64,000 nt of DNA, from positions 6,588,334 to 6,652,333 of the forward strand of contig NZ_CP037422.1 in the NCBI RefSeq assembly GCF_007748175.1. The letters run 5' to 3'. This stretch comes from Gimesia aquarii. Its GTDB lineage: Bacteria; Planctomycetota; Planctomycetia; Planctomycetales; Planctomycetaceae. Below the pieces are notes generated by a model. That model saw nothing but the letters and a program-made list of their open reading frames with translations. It did not search any database and had not been told where the DNA came from. Shown in pieces: positions 39,208 through 49,318 of the stretch (within the stretch, counting starts at the first letter, position 1; each line of letters starts with the position of its first letter). Both the position numbers and the translations under genes were made by a program.

Positions 39208-39993
39208 CTAAAAAAGAGGCTCAGCTAACAATGTTTGTAACTCGTTATGAATATTTGTTCCATTTGTTGCTAAAATACTAGGAATTTCAATGGAATAGGA
39301 ACCGTCTTCGATGGATGTCACCGTACCTCCAGATTCACGGCAGATGAGTACACCGGCTGCCATATCCCACGGTTTCAGATTGCTGGACCAGTATCCATCG
39401 ATTCGACCGGCCGAAACATAGCATAAATTCAAAGCAGCGGAACCCGTACGTTGGACTGTCTGTGCTTCAGGTAGCACTCTTAAAAATCGTTTAACGGCAA
39501 TGTCTTGTGCTGAAGTCCCAACTGGTAAGCTGGCCACTACCATCGCTTGATCAAGAGACGGAATCTGAGAAGGGGTGATAGGCTTCCCGTTTAACTTTGC
39601 TCCCTGTTCACGAAAGGCAGAAAACATCTCATCAGCATTAGGATCGTAGACAACTCCCAAGATCAGTTCACCCTTAAATTCGAGGCCGATAGACACGCAA
39701 TAGTAGGGGAAGCCGTGGACGTAATTTGATGTACCATCAAGCGGATCAATCACCCAACGATAGTCAGATTCTCCCTCCTGGTGTGCCAGTCCCTCTTCGC
39801 CTAACATATGATGAGACGGAAACTGCTGGCTGATATGTTCTACAATTGCCGTTTGTGATGCAAAATCAGCATCCGTTACCAGATCGGCTCTTCCTTTTTC
39901 AGAGACTTGGAACTTGTCAACCCAATCCAGCAGGCATTTTGCTCCCAGTCGAGCAGCAGTCTCAGCAGTTTTTATCAATTCAGTGGAATTCAA
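39208..39993 (-). CDS. suhB: Inositol-1-monophosphatase family protein
   Basis: 261 residues; a Mg-dependent, Li-sensitive phosphatase family acting on inositol monophosphate or related sugar phosphates in the cytoplasm. Motifs: GEEG (residues 65-68), the metal-binding signature WVIDPLDGTSNYVHGFP (80-96, with Asp83 and Asp86) and the late metal ligand in WSSNLKPWDMAAGVLICRES. The length is typical and the start ATG fits the family. It lies on the same strand upstream of the two giant proteins but is separated from them by more than 200 bases, so co-transcription is uncertain. In planctomycetes this family could also act on histidinol phosphate or 3'-phosphoadenosine phosphate; sequence alone does not decide between these. 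The symbol reflects family, not proven substrate. Confidence 0.9.
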   Translation of the reverse strand: MNSTELIKTAETAARLGAKCLLDWVDKFQVSEKGRADLVTDADFASQTAIVEHISQQFPSHHMLGEEGLAHQEGESDYRWVIDPLDGTSNYVHGFPYYCVSIGLEFKGELILGVVYDPNADEMFSAFREQGAKLNGKPITPSQIPSLDQAMVVASLPVGTSAQDIAVKRFLRVLPEAQTVQRTGSAALNLCYVSAGRIDGYWSSNLKPWDMAAGVLICRESGGTVTSIEDGSYSIEIPSILATNGTNIHNELQTLLAEPLF

Positions 39994-40621
39994 TGTGATA
40001 CCTTCCTTGAAACGTGTTTTGAGCCGTTGTCTACATCGATCTCAAATCAGATTCCAAATGCCAATTCATGATGTCGCATTAGAATCAGATAAAATCCTCA
40101 GAAAAACGTACCATTTTTCGGGTTATTACAATTATTCAATCTAATGCTATTCTAAGAATCTCATGACTAATCGTGAACCATCAGCATTTTGAATTCGTAA
40201 TTCTTTTCCACCTTCATCGAATACTCAAAACTCCCTGCCTATCGAAAACACACATTCTCTGACTTCAATGATGGCAACCGCTTACGTTATTTTGCCGGGT
40301 CTATTTCACTGGTCCTAAGATTTATCTGCTGATTGACTTGTCACCACGCATACTATGACAGACAGATTGTAACGATTTTCACGATTGAACTAAGTAATAC
40401 GATTGTAACTGATCTATCAATTCCATTAATCGGTGTTGCGTATTGCAAACAGTAAAGCAAGTCAACATGCGGAAATTTTTCAGATAAAATGCATCGGGTA
40501 GGAAACATGATGTATATTTTCAACACCTAGTAATAGGTACCAAATTGATGCACTCATAATGCTACCCATCAGTCATGGTAGATATTTCATAACAAAACAA
40601 ATCTGATTGAAAAGACAACAA
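39994..40621. other. Long intergenic region before the pilus cluster, no gene seen
   Basis: Over 600 bases between divergent suhB and the prepilin peptidase gene. It is AT-rich with short inverted repeats, CCTAGTAATAGG at about 40526-40537 and CTACC/GGTAG at 40562-40581. No open frame looks coding; in particular there is no small Flp-type pilin, which would be expected here. It should contain the promoters of both flanking genes. Confidence 0.5.
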
Positions 40622-41191
40622 ATGGATTTTCCGTTAACACAGCTCTCACTATATGTCATGGCAATAAGTGTGGGGATTTTCACAGTCATTGCAGCCATCA
40701 CGGACCTCAAAGCGAGAAAAATCTATAACGTATTAACCGTCCCTTTCTTTGTTCTTGGTATTGTTTATCAAGCGGTTTTCAATGGCTGGGAAGGTTTGAT
40801 GTATGGTGGATTAGGTTTTCTGGCAGGGTTTGGATCATTTTTCCTGATCTGGATCGTGGGTAGTGGTGCTGCCGGAGACGTGAAAATGATGGGCGCCTTA
40901 TCTGTTTGGTTAGGTTTTAAAGCGACACTTGCTGTCATGATTGTTGGTACGGTCTTTGTGCTGTTTGGCTCATTTGCAATATTGTTCTGGAGTGTGATTA
41001 CAAAGGGAACACGTAAAACGAAAGAAACCTATCTGGCAACTGGTAAGACCTTAAAGAGTAAAAAGAAACAGAAACCTGAAACAATGGAACAAAAGCAAAA
41101 GAGAGGCCTGATGCCTTTTGCACTTCCTGTTGTATTGGCAACCTGGAGTGTGACGACCTGGATGGTGGTTAAATCTGTAGTACTCCAGTAG
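40622..41191 (+). CDS. tadV: A24 prepilin peptidase (TadV/CpaA type)
   Basis: About 189 residues from ATG 40622; an upstream in-frame TTG at 40607 would add five. This integral membrane aspartic peptidase removes the leader from prepilins and TadE/TadF-like pseudopilins. The two catalytic aspartates are recognisable: the first in AAITDLKARKIYN (Asp33 counted from the TTG), the second in GAAGDVKMMGAL (Asp91). There are about five to six membrane helices. A hydrophilic Lys-rich stretch near residues 140-165 precedes the last helix. The length and the absence of the N-terminal methylase domain fit the TadV/CpaA class rather than PilD. First gene of the Tad-like cluster; it is 50 bases ahead of tadE. 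Confidence 0.9.
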   Translation: MDFPLTQLSLYVMAISVGIFTVIAAITDLKARKIYNVLTVPFFVLGIVYQAVFNGWEGLMYGGLGFLAGFGSFFLIWIVGSGAAGDVKMMGALSVWLGFKATLAVMIVGTVFVLFGSFAILFWSVITKGTRKTKETYLATGKTLKSKKKQKPETMEQKQKRGLMPFALPVVLATWSVTTWMVVKSVVLQ

Positions 41192-41243
41192 AGATCGTCT
41201 GCAGAAAAAAAGAGATAAGAAAAACCGATGAAAGAATTCGACT

Positions 41244-41663
41244 ATGAAATTCAAACGAATTCATAAAAGAACTAAGAAGCAAACAAAGCGAAGCGGGTTT
41301 CTGAGTATGGAACTCGTGTTGGTACTACCAATCTTCGGAATTGTTTTGTTTGCACTTTTGGAGTTTACACTCCTTTTTTACGCTCGTGCGGATGTAGTTG
41401 AAGCCAGCCGCATTGGTGCTCGTCTGGCAACATTACCAGGTGTAACACAGGAAAATGTAGAACAAGAAGTACTCAAAATACTTCCACCACAATTAGGCCA
41501 AGGGGCTGTAATCCAAACGGAGCTGGGAGAACATGCAGGAGATGTCGTTACAGTTGCTGTTAGCATACCCATGTCACTGGCATCTCCTAATTTACTTTGG
41601 CCCATTGGTTACGACTTAACAGAACAAAATTTGTATTCAGAAACCAGAATGATTAAAGAGTAA
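41244..41663 (+). CDS. tadE: TadE-family pseudopilin-like protein
   Basis: 139 residues. A short basic N-terminus (HKRTKKQTKRS) precedes the TadE-like signature SMELVLVLPIFGIVLFALLE (residues 21-40), a hydrophobic helix with a conserved Glu at the position typical of prepilin-like processing. The rest is a small exported domain (ADVVEASRIGARLATLPG is characteristic). It is probably processed by the TadV-type peptidase encoded just upstream and acts in Tad pilus assembly or secretion. The length is normal for the family. No second TadE/TadF copy is directly adjacent, but the TadG-like gene two positions downstream may play a related role. Confidence 0.87.
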   Translation: MKFKRIHKRTKKQTKRSGFLSMELVLVLPIFGIVLFALLEFTLLFYARADVVEASRIGARLATLPGVTQENVEQEVLKILPPQLGQGAVIQTELGEHAGDVVTVAVSIPMSLASPNLLWPIGYDLTEQNLYSETRMIKE

Positions 41664-41716
41664 GCCAAGAACAAATTTACTCAACATCATTTTTAAATAT
41701 TGAAATAACCGTGTAG

Positions 41717-41740
41717 CCCTCCGACGAATTAACGGGAGGG
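41717..41740 (+). promoter_or_regulatory. GC-rich hairpin between tadE and cpaB
   Basis: CCCTCC (41717-41722) pairs with GGAGGG (41735-41740) across a 12-base loop. It lies in the 131-base gap between tadE and cpaB, with no T-run after it. It may act as a mRNA-stability or partial-termination element that sets different expression levels within the pilus cluster. Confidence 0.35.
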
Positions 41741-41794
41741 AATGTTGGAAGCATTTGAATATACTGCTTCATTCAGTAATGGGAGATTGATCCG

Positions 41795-42886
41795 GTGAAA
41801 AGCCTGACCCCTGCAAAAGTGACTCTGTTGATGTTTGGCATCTTTGGTATCCTGATTGCAGCTTATATCGGAAAGAGACTACTGGCGGGAAAAGAAGAAG
41901 CACCGCCTGTGGCAACACGAAACATTCCTATGGCAATCAGTGAATTAGAGCCAGGTACGTTGGTTACTGAAGAGCACTTGGGATTGGGTCCGATCGCTAT
42001 CAAAGATTTGAAGCCGGAAATGATGACTTCAAATCGTGTCATTGTCGGACGAATTGTGAAAGAGCCAATTCCAGCTGCTACTCCAATCTCAACCAGCCAG
42101 CTCTACCCTGCCGGAGAAACTCCACCTCTTAAAATCGATCCAGGAATGCGTGCCATCTCTGTGCCTCTTGAATCATCGGTTGATCTTGTAGATGGATTGA
42201 TAAAACCAGGAGAATACGTTGACGTCCACATGACTCCCACTGGTATGACTGATGACAGACGCTTGAATGGCGGACTGACTCTCACCTTATTTAAAGGCGT
42301 GCGTGTCATTGCCATCAATCGAAGCTATACACAAAGTGCTAATTCAAGACGAGGCACAAATGTGACACTTGAGTTAACTCCAGAACAGGCCAATATCATG
42401 ATTCTCGCTCGTGACAAGGGTGATATCACGATGAGCTATAACCCAGAAGGTAAGGGAGATGGAGGCGTGGCTGTCAGTAGTGCAGATCGAGCCACTCTGT
42501 ATGAAATTTTAGGATTAAAAGCCCCCGAAAAAATAGCGGAGCCTCCCAAACCATTTGTAATCGAAGGCTATTATGGTTCCAGTCGCAGCGTAAATCAATT
42601 CGATCGTAACGGTTTGCGTATTGGTGATTATAACAATTTCAATCGTGGTAGAGGCCGTGCATTCAACTCCGGAGGATATCTCAACCCGGACTGGGGACGC
42701 GGTCAAGGATACGACTCCTATAACAGAGATTCCATCAGTGCTCCCGCAAACCGAGCATCAGGTCCCCAAGGTAATGGTCAAAGAGAAGTAGGACCATCCG
42801 CGCAAAGAGGCCCTCAAGGTGCTACCAGTGGTAGACAGGGTACGAACGCTCGTTCTTTTGCACTAAACCGAAGAGTGGGACGTTAA
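41795..42886 (+). CDS. cpaB: Flp pilus assembly protein CpaB with Gly/Arg/Asn-rich tail
   Basis: 363 residues; GTG start with GGGAG at good spacing. A membrane helix spans about residues 9-26 (VTLLMFGIFGILIAAYIG). The SAF domain region follows (about 45-115, with SELEPGTLVTEEHLGLGPI), then the RcpC/CpaB domain with GMRAISVPLESSVDLVDGLI and ANIMILARDKGDI. CpaB is a periplasmic component that joins the secretin to the inner-membrane platform of Tad pili. Residues about 270-363 are not part of the usual family fold: they are rich in Gly, Arg, Asn and Ser (NFNRGRGRAFNSGGY, RGPQGATSGRQGTN) and are likely disordered. Most CpaB proteins end at about 250-300 residues, so this tail is an extension. 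No secretin gene is found in the cluster. Confidence 0.88.
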   Translation: MKSLTPAKVTLLMFGIFGILIAAYIGKRLLAGKEEAPPVATRNIPMAISELEPGTLVTEEHLGLGPIAIKDLKPEMMTSNRVIVGRIVKEPIPAATPISTSQLYPAGETPPLKIDPGMRAISVPLESSVDLVDGLIKPGEYVDVHMTPTGMTDDRRLNGGLTLTLFKGVRVIAINRSYTQSANSRRGTNVTLELTPEQANIMILARDKGDITMSYNPEGKGDGGVAVSSADRATLYEILGLKAPEKIAEPPKPFVIEGYYGSSRSVNQFDRNGLRIGDYNNFNRGRGRAFNSGGYLNPDWGRGQGYDSYNRDSISAPANRASGPQGNGQREVGPSAQRGPQGATSGRQGTNARSFALNRRVGR

Positions 42887-42948
42887 AGAACCACAGAATT
42901 TCTCGTTATTTTTATTCCAGTTGTCGTTGATTACTGAATTTGACACTC

Positions 42949-44211
42949 ATGAAACGTTATCCGAAAACTACCACCAGAGTATCACAGACCATCGCTGGTC
43001 GACGAGGGATCATAACCCCTCTGGCTGCGATGGTGATGCTAATTGTAATGGCAGGGATCGCACTGATTGTGAATCGCCTCTGGTTAGATGCGGCTTCTTT
43101 GGAAGTGACGACTTGTGTCGAAACAGCAGTGTTAGCGGCTGGCCATGAATTGGCATCTGATGAGTTGTTGAAGGAAAAACCTGATTTTCAGACTCTGATG
43201 AATCGAGCCGAAAAGACTGCCAACAAAGCAATTATTCTGAATACTGTCGCAGGGCAAAGAATTGGAATTCAACTGACCAAAGGTGACAATTTACTCTTTG
43301 GGAAATCGATTCCCGTGGCTGGCACCGGAGTGAGACAATTTGTCCAAACCGATAATCGACCAACGAGCGTTCAAATTAAAACGTATCATGCAAATCGACT
43401 TAATAACCCTGTGGCAGAATTCATGTCTGATTTAATGCAGACAAATCTGGGAACAGCCGGGGCACAGATTGAAGCTTCCGTTGACAACAATATTATTGGG
43501 GTCCGTCCTTTTGAAAATGTTTCTATTCCTGCATTTCCGCTGGCAATTCTGAAGAATGATCCTTCTGGAAAACACATGGAGACCTGGGAGCTTCAGATTG
43601 ATCAAAAACAAGGAAAAGACGAATATCAATTCGACCCTGAAACTCAAACTGTCAAAAAAGGTTCTGACGGAATCCCGGAAATTCGACTGACAAGTAAACC
43701 ACGTCGAGGAAATATTTCAGACGCGAATATGCAAATTCTGGACTTCGGCTCAAAGTTTAATTCTGAAATTGTTGATCAACAAATTTTATCAGGGTTGTCC
43801 GAACAGAATTTAAAAGACTTTCATGGTCAATTACTGTTTGATTCAGGATCAATCCAAATTACCTGTAGCCCCAATATTGAAGATAGTGAGCAGGATGCGT
43901 TTCAGCGAATGATTGGTCAGTGCCGTATTTGTTTCTTGTATGACAAAGTCGATGCGACATCTCGATCTTTTAATGGGACTGCCGATTGTACAAATATGGT
44001 TGCCGGAAGAATTATGGCGATTAAGAGACTTGATAATCAGTCGTGCGAAATCATTCTTCAACCCGGAGTGATCACATCGCGTGCTGTGATTCTAGCAGAA
44101 ATAATTCCATCTGAAACAGACTCAAATTCTGCTCAGAAAGCATCAAAAGAAAAAGACAACAAAGAAGAACGTCAAAATAAATACATTTACAAGCTTTATC
44201 TGACCCAGTAA
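42949..44211 (+). CDS. TadG-like pilus assembly protein (Flp pilus-assembly TadE/G-like)
   Basis: About 420 residues from ATG 42949; an upstream in-frame TTG at 42940 is also possible. The N-terminal basic segment and the helix GIITPLAAMVMLIVMAGIAL (about residues 25-45) are typical of TadE/TadG-like proteins, where the helix follows a GxxxPL-type phrase. The exported remainder shows no VWA domain, unlike classical TadG, and is predicted mixed alpha/beta with a C-terminal Lys/Glu-rich stretch. Its position between cpaB and cpaF supports a Tad role. It is 15 bases ahead of cpaF. The family call is fairly secure from the N-terminus and context; the exact subfamily is less sure. Confidence 0.75.
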   Translation: MKRYPKTTTRVSQTIAGRRGIITPLAAMVMLIVMAGIALIVNRLWLDAASLEVTTCVETAVLAAGHELASDELLKEKPDFQTLMNRAEKTANKAIILNTVAGQRIGIQLTKGDNLLFGKSIPVAGTGVRQFVQTDNRPTSVQIKTYHANRLNNPVAEFMSDLMQTNLGTAGAQIEASVDNNIIGVRPFENVSIPAFPLAILKNDPSGKHMETWELQIDQKQGKDEYQFDPETQTVKKGSDGIPEIRLTSKPRRGNISDANMQILDFGSKFNSEIVDQQILSGLSEQNLKDFHGQLLFDSGSIQITCSPNIEDSEQDAFQRMIGQCRICFLYDKVDATSRSFNGTADCTNMVAGRIMAIKRLDNQSCEIILQPGVITSRAVILAEIIPSETDSNSAQKASKEKDNKEERQNKYIYKLYLTQ

Positions 44212-44225
44212 GGGCGGAGATTAAA

Positions 44226-45578
<1,353 letters not shown>

Positions 45579-45589
45579 GAGATTTACCG

Positions 45590-46450
45590 ATGGCAACCGA
45601 TGCCGCAATTAATACCCGAAATTCTGCAGATGATTTTTCCGAAATTCTCCGCGATCGAAATAAATATGCCACCACCGATTCTAAAGAAATTGGGAATCGC
45701 GTAAATGGTGGTTTTGATGAGTTGATTGTCCAATCTGGAATCGACGCCCATCCAAGTGTTGTCTTGTTTTTCTGCTTGATGATGTCGATCCTGCTAGGCG
45801 GACTGGTCTTTATTTTACAGGAAAATTTCCTTTCCACATCGATGGCTGTAATGTTCGGGGCCATGCTACCTATCGGCTATTTAATTTTTCGACGCAGTCG
45901 ACGCCAGAAACAAATCAATGAACAACTTTCGGATATGATTGACGAACTGGCTCGTTCTGCAAAAACGGGACGTAGCTTAACCCACTGTTTTATCGATGTC
46001 GCAGAAAAAACCGCAGCACCTTTAGGTGATGAACTCAAAAAGTCAGCTCGAAGGTTACAAATGGGCGTTTCGATGAAGGCGGCTTTGGATGGACTTTACG
46101 AACAAACCGGTGTAGCGAGTTTGAACATTCTTTCGATGGCATTAATTGTTCACCAGGAAACCGGGGGCGACCTGGTCAAAGTTCTTGAACGACTGGCAAG
46201 AACCATTCGTGACCGTATGTTATTTTTGGGTCGATTGCGTACAGCCACTGCTGGTAGCCGTGCGACGGCAGTTTTGATGATTGCCCTGCCCCCTTTGATT
46301 TTAGGGTTCTTCATCTTACGTGATTCAACTTATTTGACCACGTTGATGGCGTCTTCCTGGGGTCGTGGAGCGACATTTACTGCTATCGCATTACAAATAA
46401 TTGGATCCATCTGGGTTCTAAGAGTCCTTAAAACAAGTCAACGTACCTGA
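45590..46450 (+). CDS. tadB: Type II secretion F-family protein, TadB-like
   Basis: 286 residues. Two N-terminal membrane helices (about 55-100, VVLFFCLMMSILLGGLVFIL and MAVMFGAMLPIGYLIF) lead into the cytoplasmic T2SSF helical domain. Landmarks are RQKQINEQLSDMIDELARSA, the phrase GDELKKSARRLQMGVSMKAA and ALIVHQETGGDLVKVLERLA. Two further C-terminal helices follow. TadB and TadC together form the inner-membrane platform on which CpaF acts. The order (cpaF, tadB, tadC) is canonical. An ATTTACCGATGG context and GGAG before the ATG support the start. Confidence 0.92.
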   Translation: MATDAAINTRNSADDFSEILRDRNKYATTDSKEIGNRVNGGFDELIVQSGIDAHPSVVLFFCLMMSILLGGLVFILQENFLSTSMAVMFGAMLPIGYLIFRRSRRQKQINEQLSDMIDELARSAKTGRSLTHCFIDVAEKTAAPLGDELKKSARRLQMGVSMKAALDGLYEQTGVASLNILSMALIVHQETGGDLVKVLERLARTIRDRMLFLGRLRTATAGSRATAVLMIALPPLILGFFILRDSTYLTTLMASSWGRGATFTAIALQIIGSIWVLRVLKTSQRT

Positions 46451-46497
46451 TCAAACTATATTAATGAGACCTGCCACAAGATGGCGAGGGCAATCCT

Positions 46498-47604
46498 ATG
46501 TTTACACCAACAACAATTACAGTCTTTTATGCAGTTTGTGGTCTTATCATTCTGTGGATGTTGTATCGCATTATCCGAAAAAAGACTCCTCAGCCAATAG
46601 AGCAGGAAACTCATGAAGCAGCGATTGAAACTGAAGAAACGTCATTAACACCTTCAACGACTTCATCAGCATCTGCCCCTGTAACGTGGAAAAACCGTCA
46701 GTTGTTTTCCTCTAATACTACAAGCGGACAAGATTCTGTGACCGCTCTACCACAAGTCGAAGCAGCCGATGTCCCCGTGATGGGTACTGATGACTATGTA
46801 TTTGGCTCAGCGACCCCTGCCCTGGCTGAAATGATGCCGGAATCTGAAGGCAGACAAGTTCAAACGAAAAAAGAGTTACAGGCAGCGGGCTACTATCAAC
46901 CACACGCTCTACAAAACTTTTCTGCGATTCGTTATCTTTCGATTCTCGGCACACTCATGCTTTTTGGTATCGCATTGATCCTGGCACCAGAACGATTTGA
47001 AATCCCGATCCTGATTGGCATGATTCTGGTGCCCATCCTTGTTTGGGCGACTCCATTCCTCTACATCACCAGCAAGGCTTCCGACCGAAGAAGTGAAATT
47101 GAACAGGGAATTCCCGATATGCTAGACATGCTCAATATGTGTGTGTCGCAAGGGATGATGGTTCCTCGTGCCTTGCAAAGAGTGAGTGGTGAATTAGGTA
47201 AAGTCTATCCAGCTTTAGCACAGGAGCTAAGAATTGTGATTGAACAGACAAATATTGGGACCTTTTCGCAAGCACTTTCGAATTTCAGTAAGCGAATTGA
47301 CGTTCCCGAAGTTCATTCGTTCGCCTCTTTGTTGATTCAAACGGACCAAATGGGAACTGATGTAACATCTGCGCTTCAAGAATACAGTGATAATATGCGA
47401 GAAAGTCTGCAGCAACGTGCAGATGAAAAAGCCAACAAAGCAACGTTCAAACTACTATTTCCCACTGTTCTTTGTCTGATGCCTGCGATTTATATCTTCC
47501 TGTTGGGACCGGCGATTGTAGAACTTTCTAACTTCTTCAATTCTGGTGGAAGCGATAGTCTGAATAGTACGACTGATTTGTTCCGTGATCTTGGAAACCG
47601 TTAA
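46498..47604 (+). CDS. tadC: Type II secretion F-family protein, TadC-like
   Basis: 368 residues. The N-terminal helix (about 5-24) is followed by an unusually long hydrophilic linker (about 30-140) rich in Glu, Thr and Ser, then two membrane helices (about 147-190) and the T2SSF domain with the signature GIPDMLDMLNMCVSQGMMVP and LRIVIEQTNIGTFSQALSNF. The last helix lies at about 320-345. Typical TadC proteins are about 300 residues, and the extra linker accounts for the difference here. It ends the pilus cluster and is followed by a strong terminator. Confidence 0.92.
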   Translation: MFTPTTITVFYAVCGLIILWMLYRIIRKKTPQPIEQETHEAAIETEETSLTPSTTSSASAPVTWKNRQLFSSNTTSGQDSVTALPQVEAADVPVMGTDDYVFGSATPALAEMMPESEGRQVQTKKELQAAGYYQPHALQNFSAIRYLSILGTLMLFGIALILAPERFEIPILIGMILVPILVWATPFLYITSKASDRRSEIEQGIPDMLDMLNMCVSQGMMVPRALQRVSGELGKVYPALAQELRIVIEQTNIGTFSQALSNFSKRIDVPEVHSFASLLIQTDQMGTDVTSALQEYSDNMRESLQQRADEKANKATFKLLFPTVLCLMPAIYIFLLGPAIVELSNFFNSGGSDSLNSTTDLFRDLGNR

Positions 47605-47624
47605 CCAGATCTTTGAATTCAATA

Positions 47625-47660
47625 AAAACTTCCTGGCGAGGTACCTCACCAGGAAGTTTT
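47625..47660. terminator. Strong bidirectional intrinsic terminator
   Basis: A 16-base inverted repeat (47625-47640 with 47645-47660, single mismatch) closes on a GTAC tetraloop. The stem core is ACTTCCTGG and it is flanked by an A-run on one side and a T-run on the other, so it can stop transcription in both directions. It lies between the convergent tadC (stop 47604) and the oxidoreductase (stop 47686). On the reverse strand the mismatch becomes a G-U pair. Confidence 0.9.
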
Positions 47661-47685
47661 ATATTTTGGTATGAATCAGTTGAGA

Positions 47686-48999
47686 TTAGATCTGTGGCAA
47701 TTCCCAATTTTGTCGGTATTCTCGTCCCAGGAATCCATTTGCTTGTTCGTCATTGACAAAACAAGCTTGTTTTTTGTCAAAGTGAATTTCTCTACCGACT
47801 CGATAAGCAATGTTACCCAGGTGACATAAAGCACTTGAAGTATGGCCAATCTCAATATCAGAAGTTGGTCTGTTTCTTGTCTTGATGCAATCCACAAAAT
47901 TGCGATGATGTGTTACAGCCTGATCACTGGTTCCGGAAGTAGCAGCCTCTTTCTGATCGTAAACTTTCCACCCCCCTCGATCGACCACAAGTGTTCCTCG
48001 ATCCCCATAAAAAGCAGCGGCAGCATTTCGACCTTCCATGCCATGCACGCTCCAAAGTCGATGCTCCCATAGAAGTGTTTTATCTGCATAACTAAACTGT
48101 ACAGTTTGGGTATCTGGTGTTTCCTGATCGTCGTCAAAGAAATATTTTCCTCCTGAAGCGGATATTTTCTCTGGTAGTTCTACACCAAGGCCCCAGCGTG
48201 CAATATCCAGCATATGCACTCCCCAGTTGCCCATCTCACCAGTTCCATAATCCCAGAACCAGTGCCAGTTATAATGAAATCGATTTGGATTAAAAGGACG
48301 TTTCGCAGCCGGTCCCAACCAGAGGTCATAATTCACTCCGGTCGGAATTGATGCATTTTTCTTTTTACCGATTGGTTTCCGACGATGAATCATCCAGGCT
48401 TTAGCCAATTTAACGTTGCCTAATTTTCCACTACGTACAAAATCAACTGCAGATTGAAAATGCGCACCACTACGTTGATGAATTCCGGATTGAATCACAC
48501 GCTGGTGCTTTCTCCCTGCCTCGATAATCTTCATTCCTTCATTGAAGTTATGTGAAACAGGCTTTTCTACATAGACGTCTTTTCCCGCCTGACAAGCCAT
48601 GATTGCCATCAATGCATGCCAATGGTCAGGCGTCGCGATGACAACTCCATCAATTTCCGGGTCATCCAGTACATGTCGAAAATCGGTTACGAAGTTTGGT
48701 CCTACTCCCTGTGCCTTTTCAATCGACTTCATAGCTGCAGGTATTACTGATTCATCTACATCACAGATGGTCTTGAATCGGACATCGGAAAAACCGGCCA
48801 TACTGGAAGTTAAAAATTTCCCCTGCCCACGAACGCCAATCCCGGCCAAGACGACTCGTTCATTTGGCGAAGATTCTGCCAGTGATACATTACTGGCCAA
48901 GCCAACAACGCCCGCAGCCATTCCGGCAGCATTTCGCGCACTTCGATCTAGAAATTGACGACGATTCACGTCTCTTTTCAGAAATTCTTCTACGTCCAC
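47686..48999 (-). CDS. Gfo/Idh/MocA family oxidoreductase with Tat signal
   Basis: 437 residues. The N-terminus has a twin-arginine signal VNRRQFLDRSA followed by a hydrophobic stretch (AAGMAAGVVGLASNVSLA), common in planctomycete members. The Rossmann fold starts at VVLAGIGVRGQGKF (residues 49-62). The family motif EKPVSHN follows the helix phrase CQAGKDVYV, and the C-terminal alpha/beta domain contains YNWHWFWDYGTGEMGNWGVH. Members oxidise or rearrange sugars and related polyols with NAD(P); the substrate cannot be told from the sequence. It is a single gene, convergent with the pilus cluster. Confidence 0.93.
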   Translation of the reverse strand: MDVEEFLKRDVNRRQFLDRSARNAAGMAAGVVGLASNVSLAESSPNERVVLAGIGVRGQGKFLTSSMAGFSDVRFKTICDVDESVIPAAMKSIEKAQGVGPNFVTDFRHVLDDPEIDGVVIATPDHWHALMAIMACQAGKDVYVEKPVSHNFNEGMKIIEAGRKHQRVIQSGIHQRSGAHFQSAVDFVRSGKLGNVKLAKAWMIHRRKPIGKKKNASIPTGVNYDLWLGPAAKRPFNPNRFHYNWHWFWDYGTGEMGNWGVHMLDIARWGLGVELPEKISASGGKYFFDDDQETPDTQTVQFSYADKTLLWEHRLWSVHGMEGRNAAAAFYGDRGTLVVDRGGWKVYDQKEAATSGTSDQAVTHHRNFVDCIKTRNRPTSDIEIGHTSSALCHLGNIAYRVGREIHFDKKQACFVNDEQANGFLGREYRQNWELPQI

Positions 49000-49318
49000 A
49001 AAAAACCTCTCGCTTAACTTACGGACTCATAAGAACTTTTGTATTTCATTCAGTTCATGGATTTATTATGCACAATTGAATGTCTATTATTATATCAGGT
49101 ATAAGTACGTTTGTCAGACCTTCATTCTATGAAGGAGCCCCATTTCTGTTACATTAAAACACGTGTTATCCCTAAGAACTGAACAAAAAATTCTCCGATT
49201 CTTTTTACTTACTTTTCAACATGAATTCATTGTAGTAAAAATAGTTCTACAGACGTTATCAGTATGATGCACTAAACCAATCCTCCAATCTTGAAAGCGA
49301 TCAAAAAGAAACTTTCGA
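49000..49318. other. Divergent intergenic region, no gene seen
   Basis: About 320 bases between the divergent oxidoreductase and zinc-ribbon genes. It contains a small perfect hairpin CCTTCAT-TCT-ATGAAGG (49119-49135). It should carry both promoters. I see no convincing coding frame. Confidence 0.45.

Noticed and set aside
39994-40621. Search for a small Flp pilin or RNA gene
   Set aside because: No short frame shows the pilin leader and hydrophobic helix, and no tRNA-like cloverleaf is visible.
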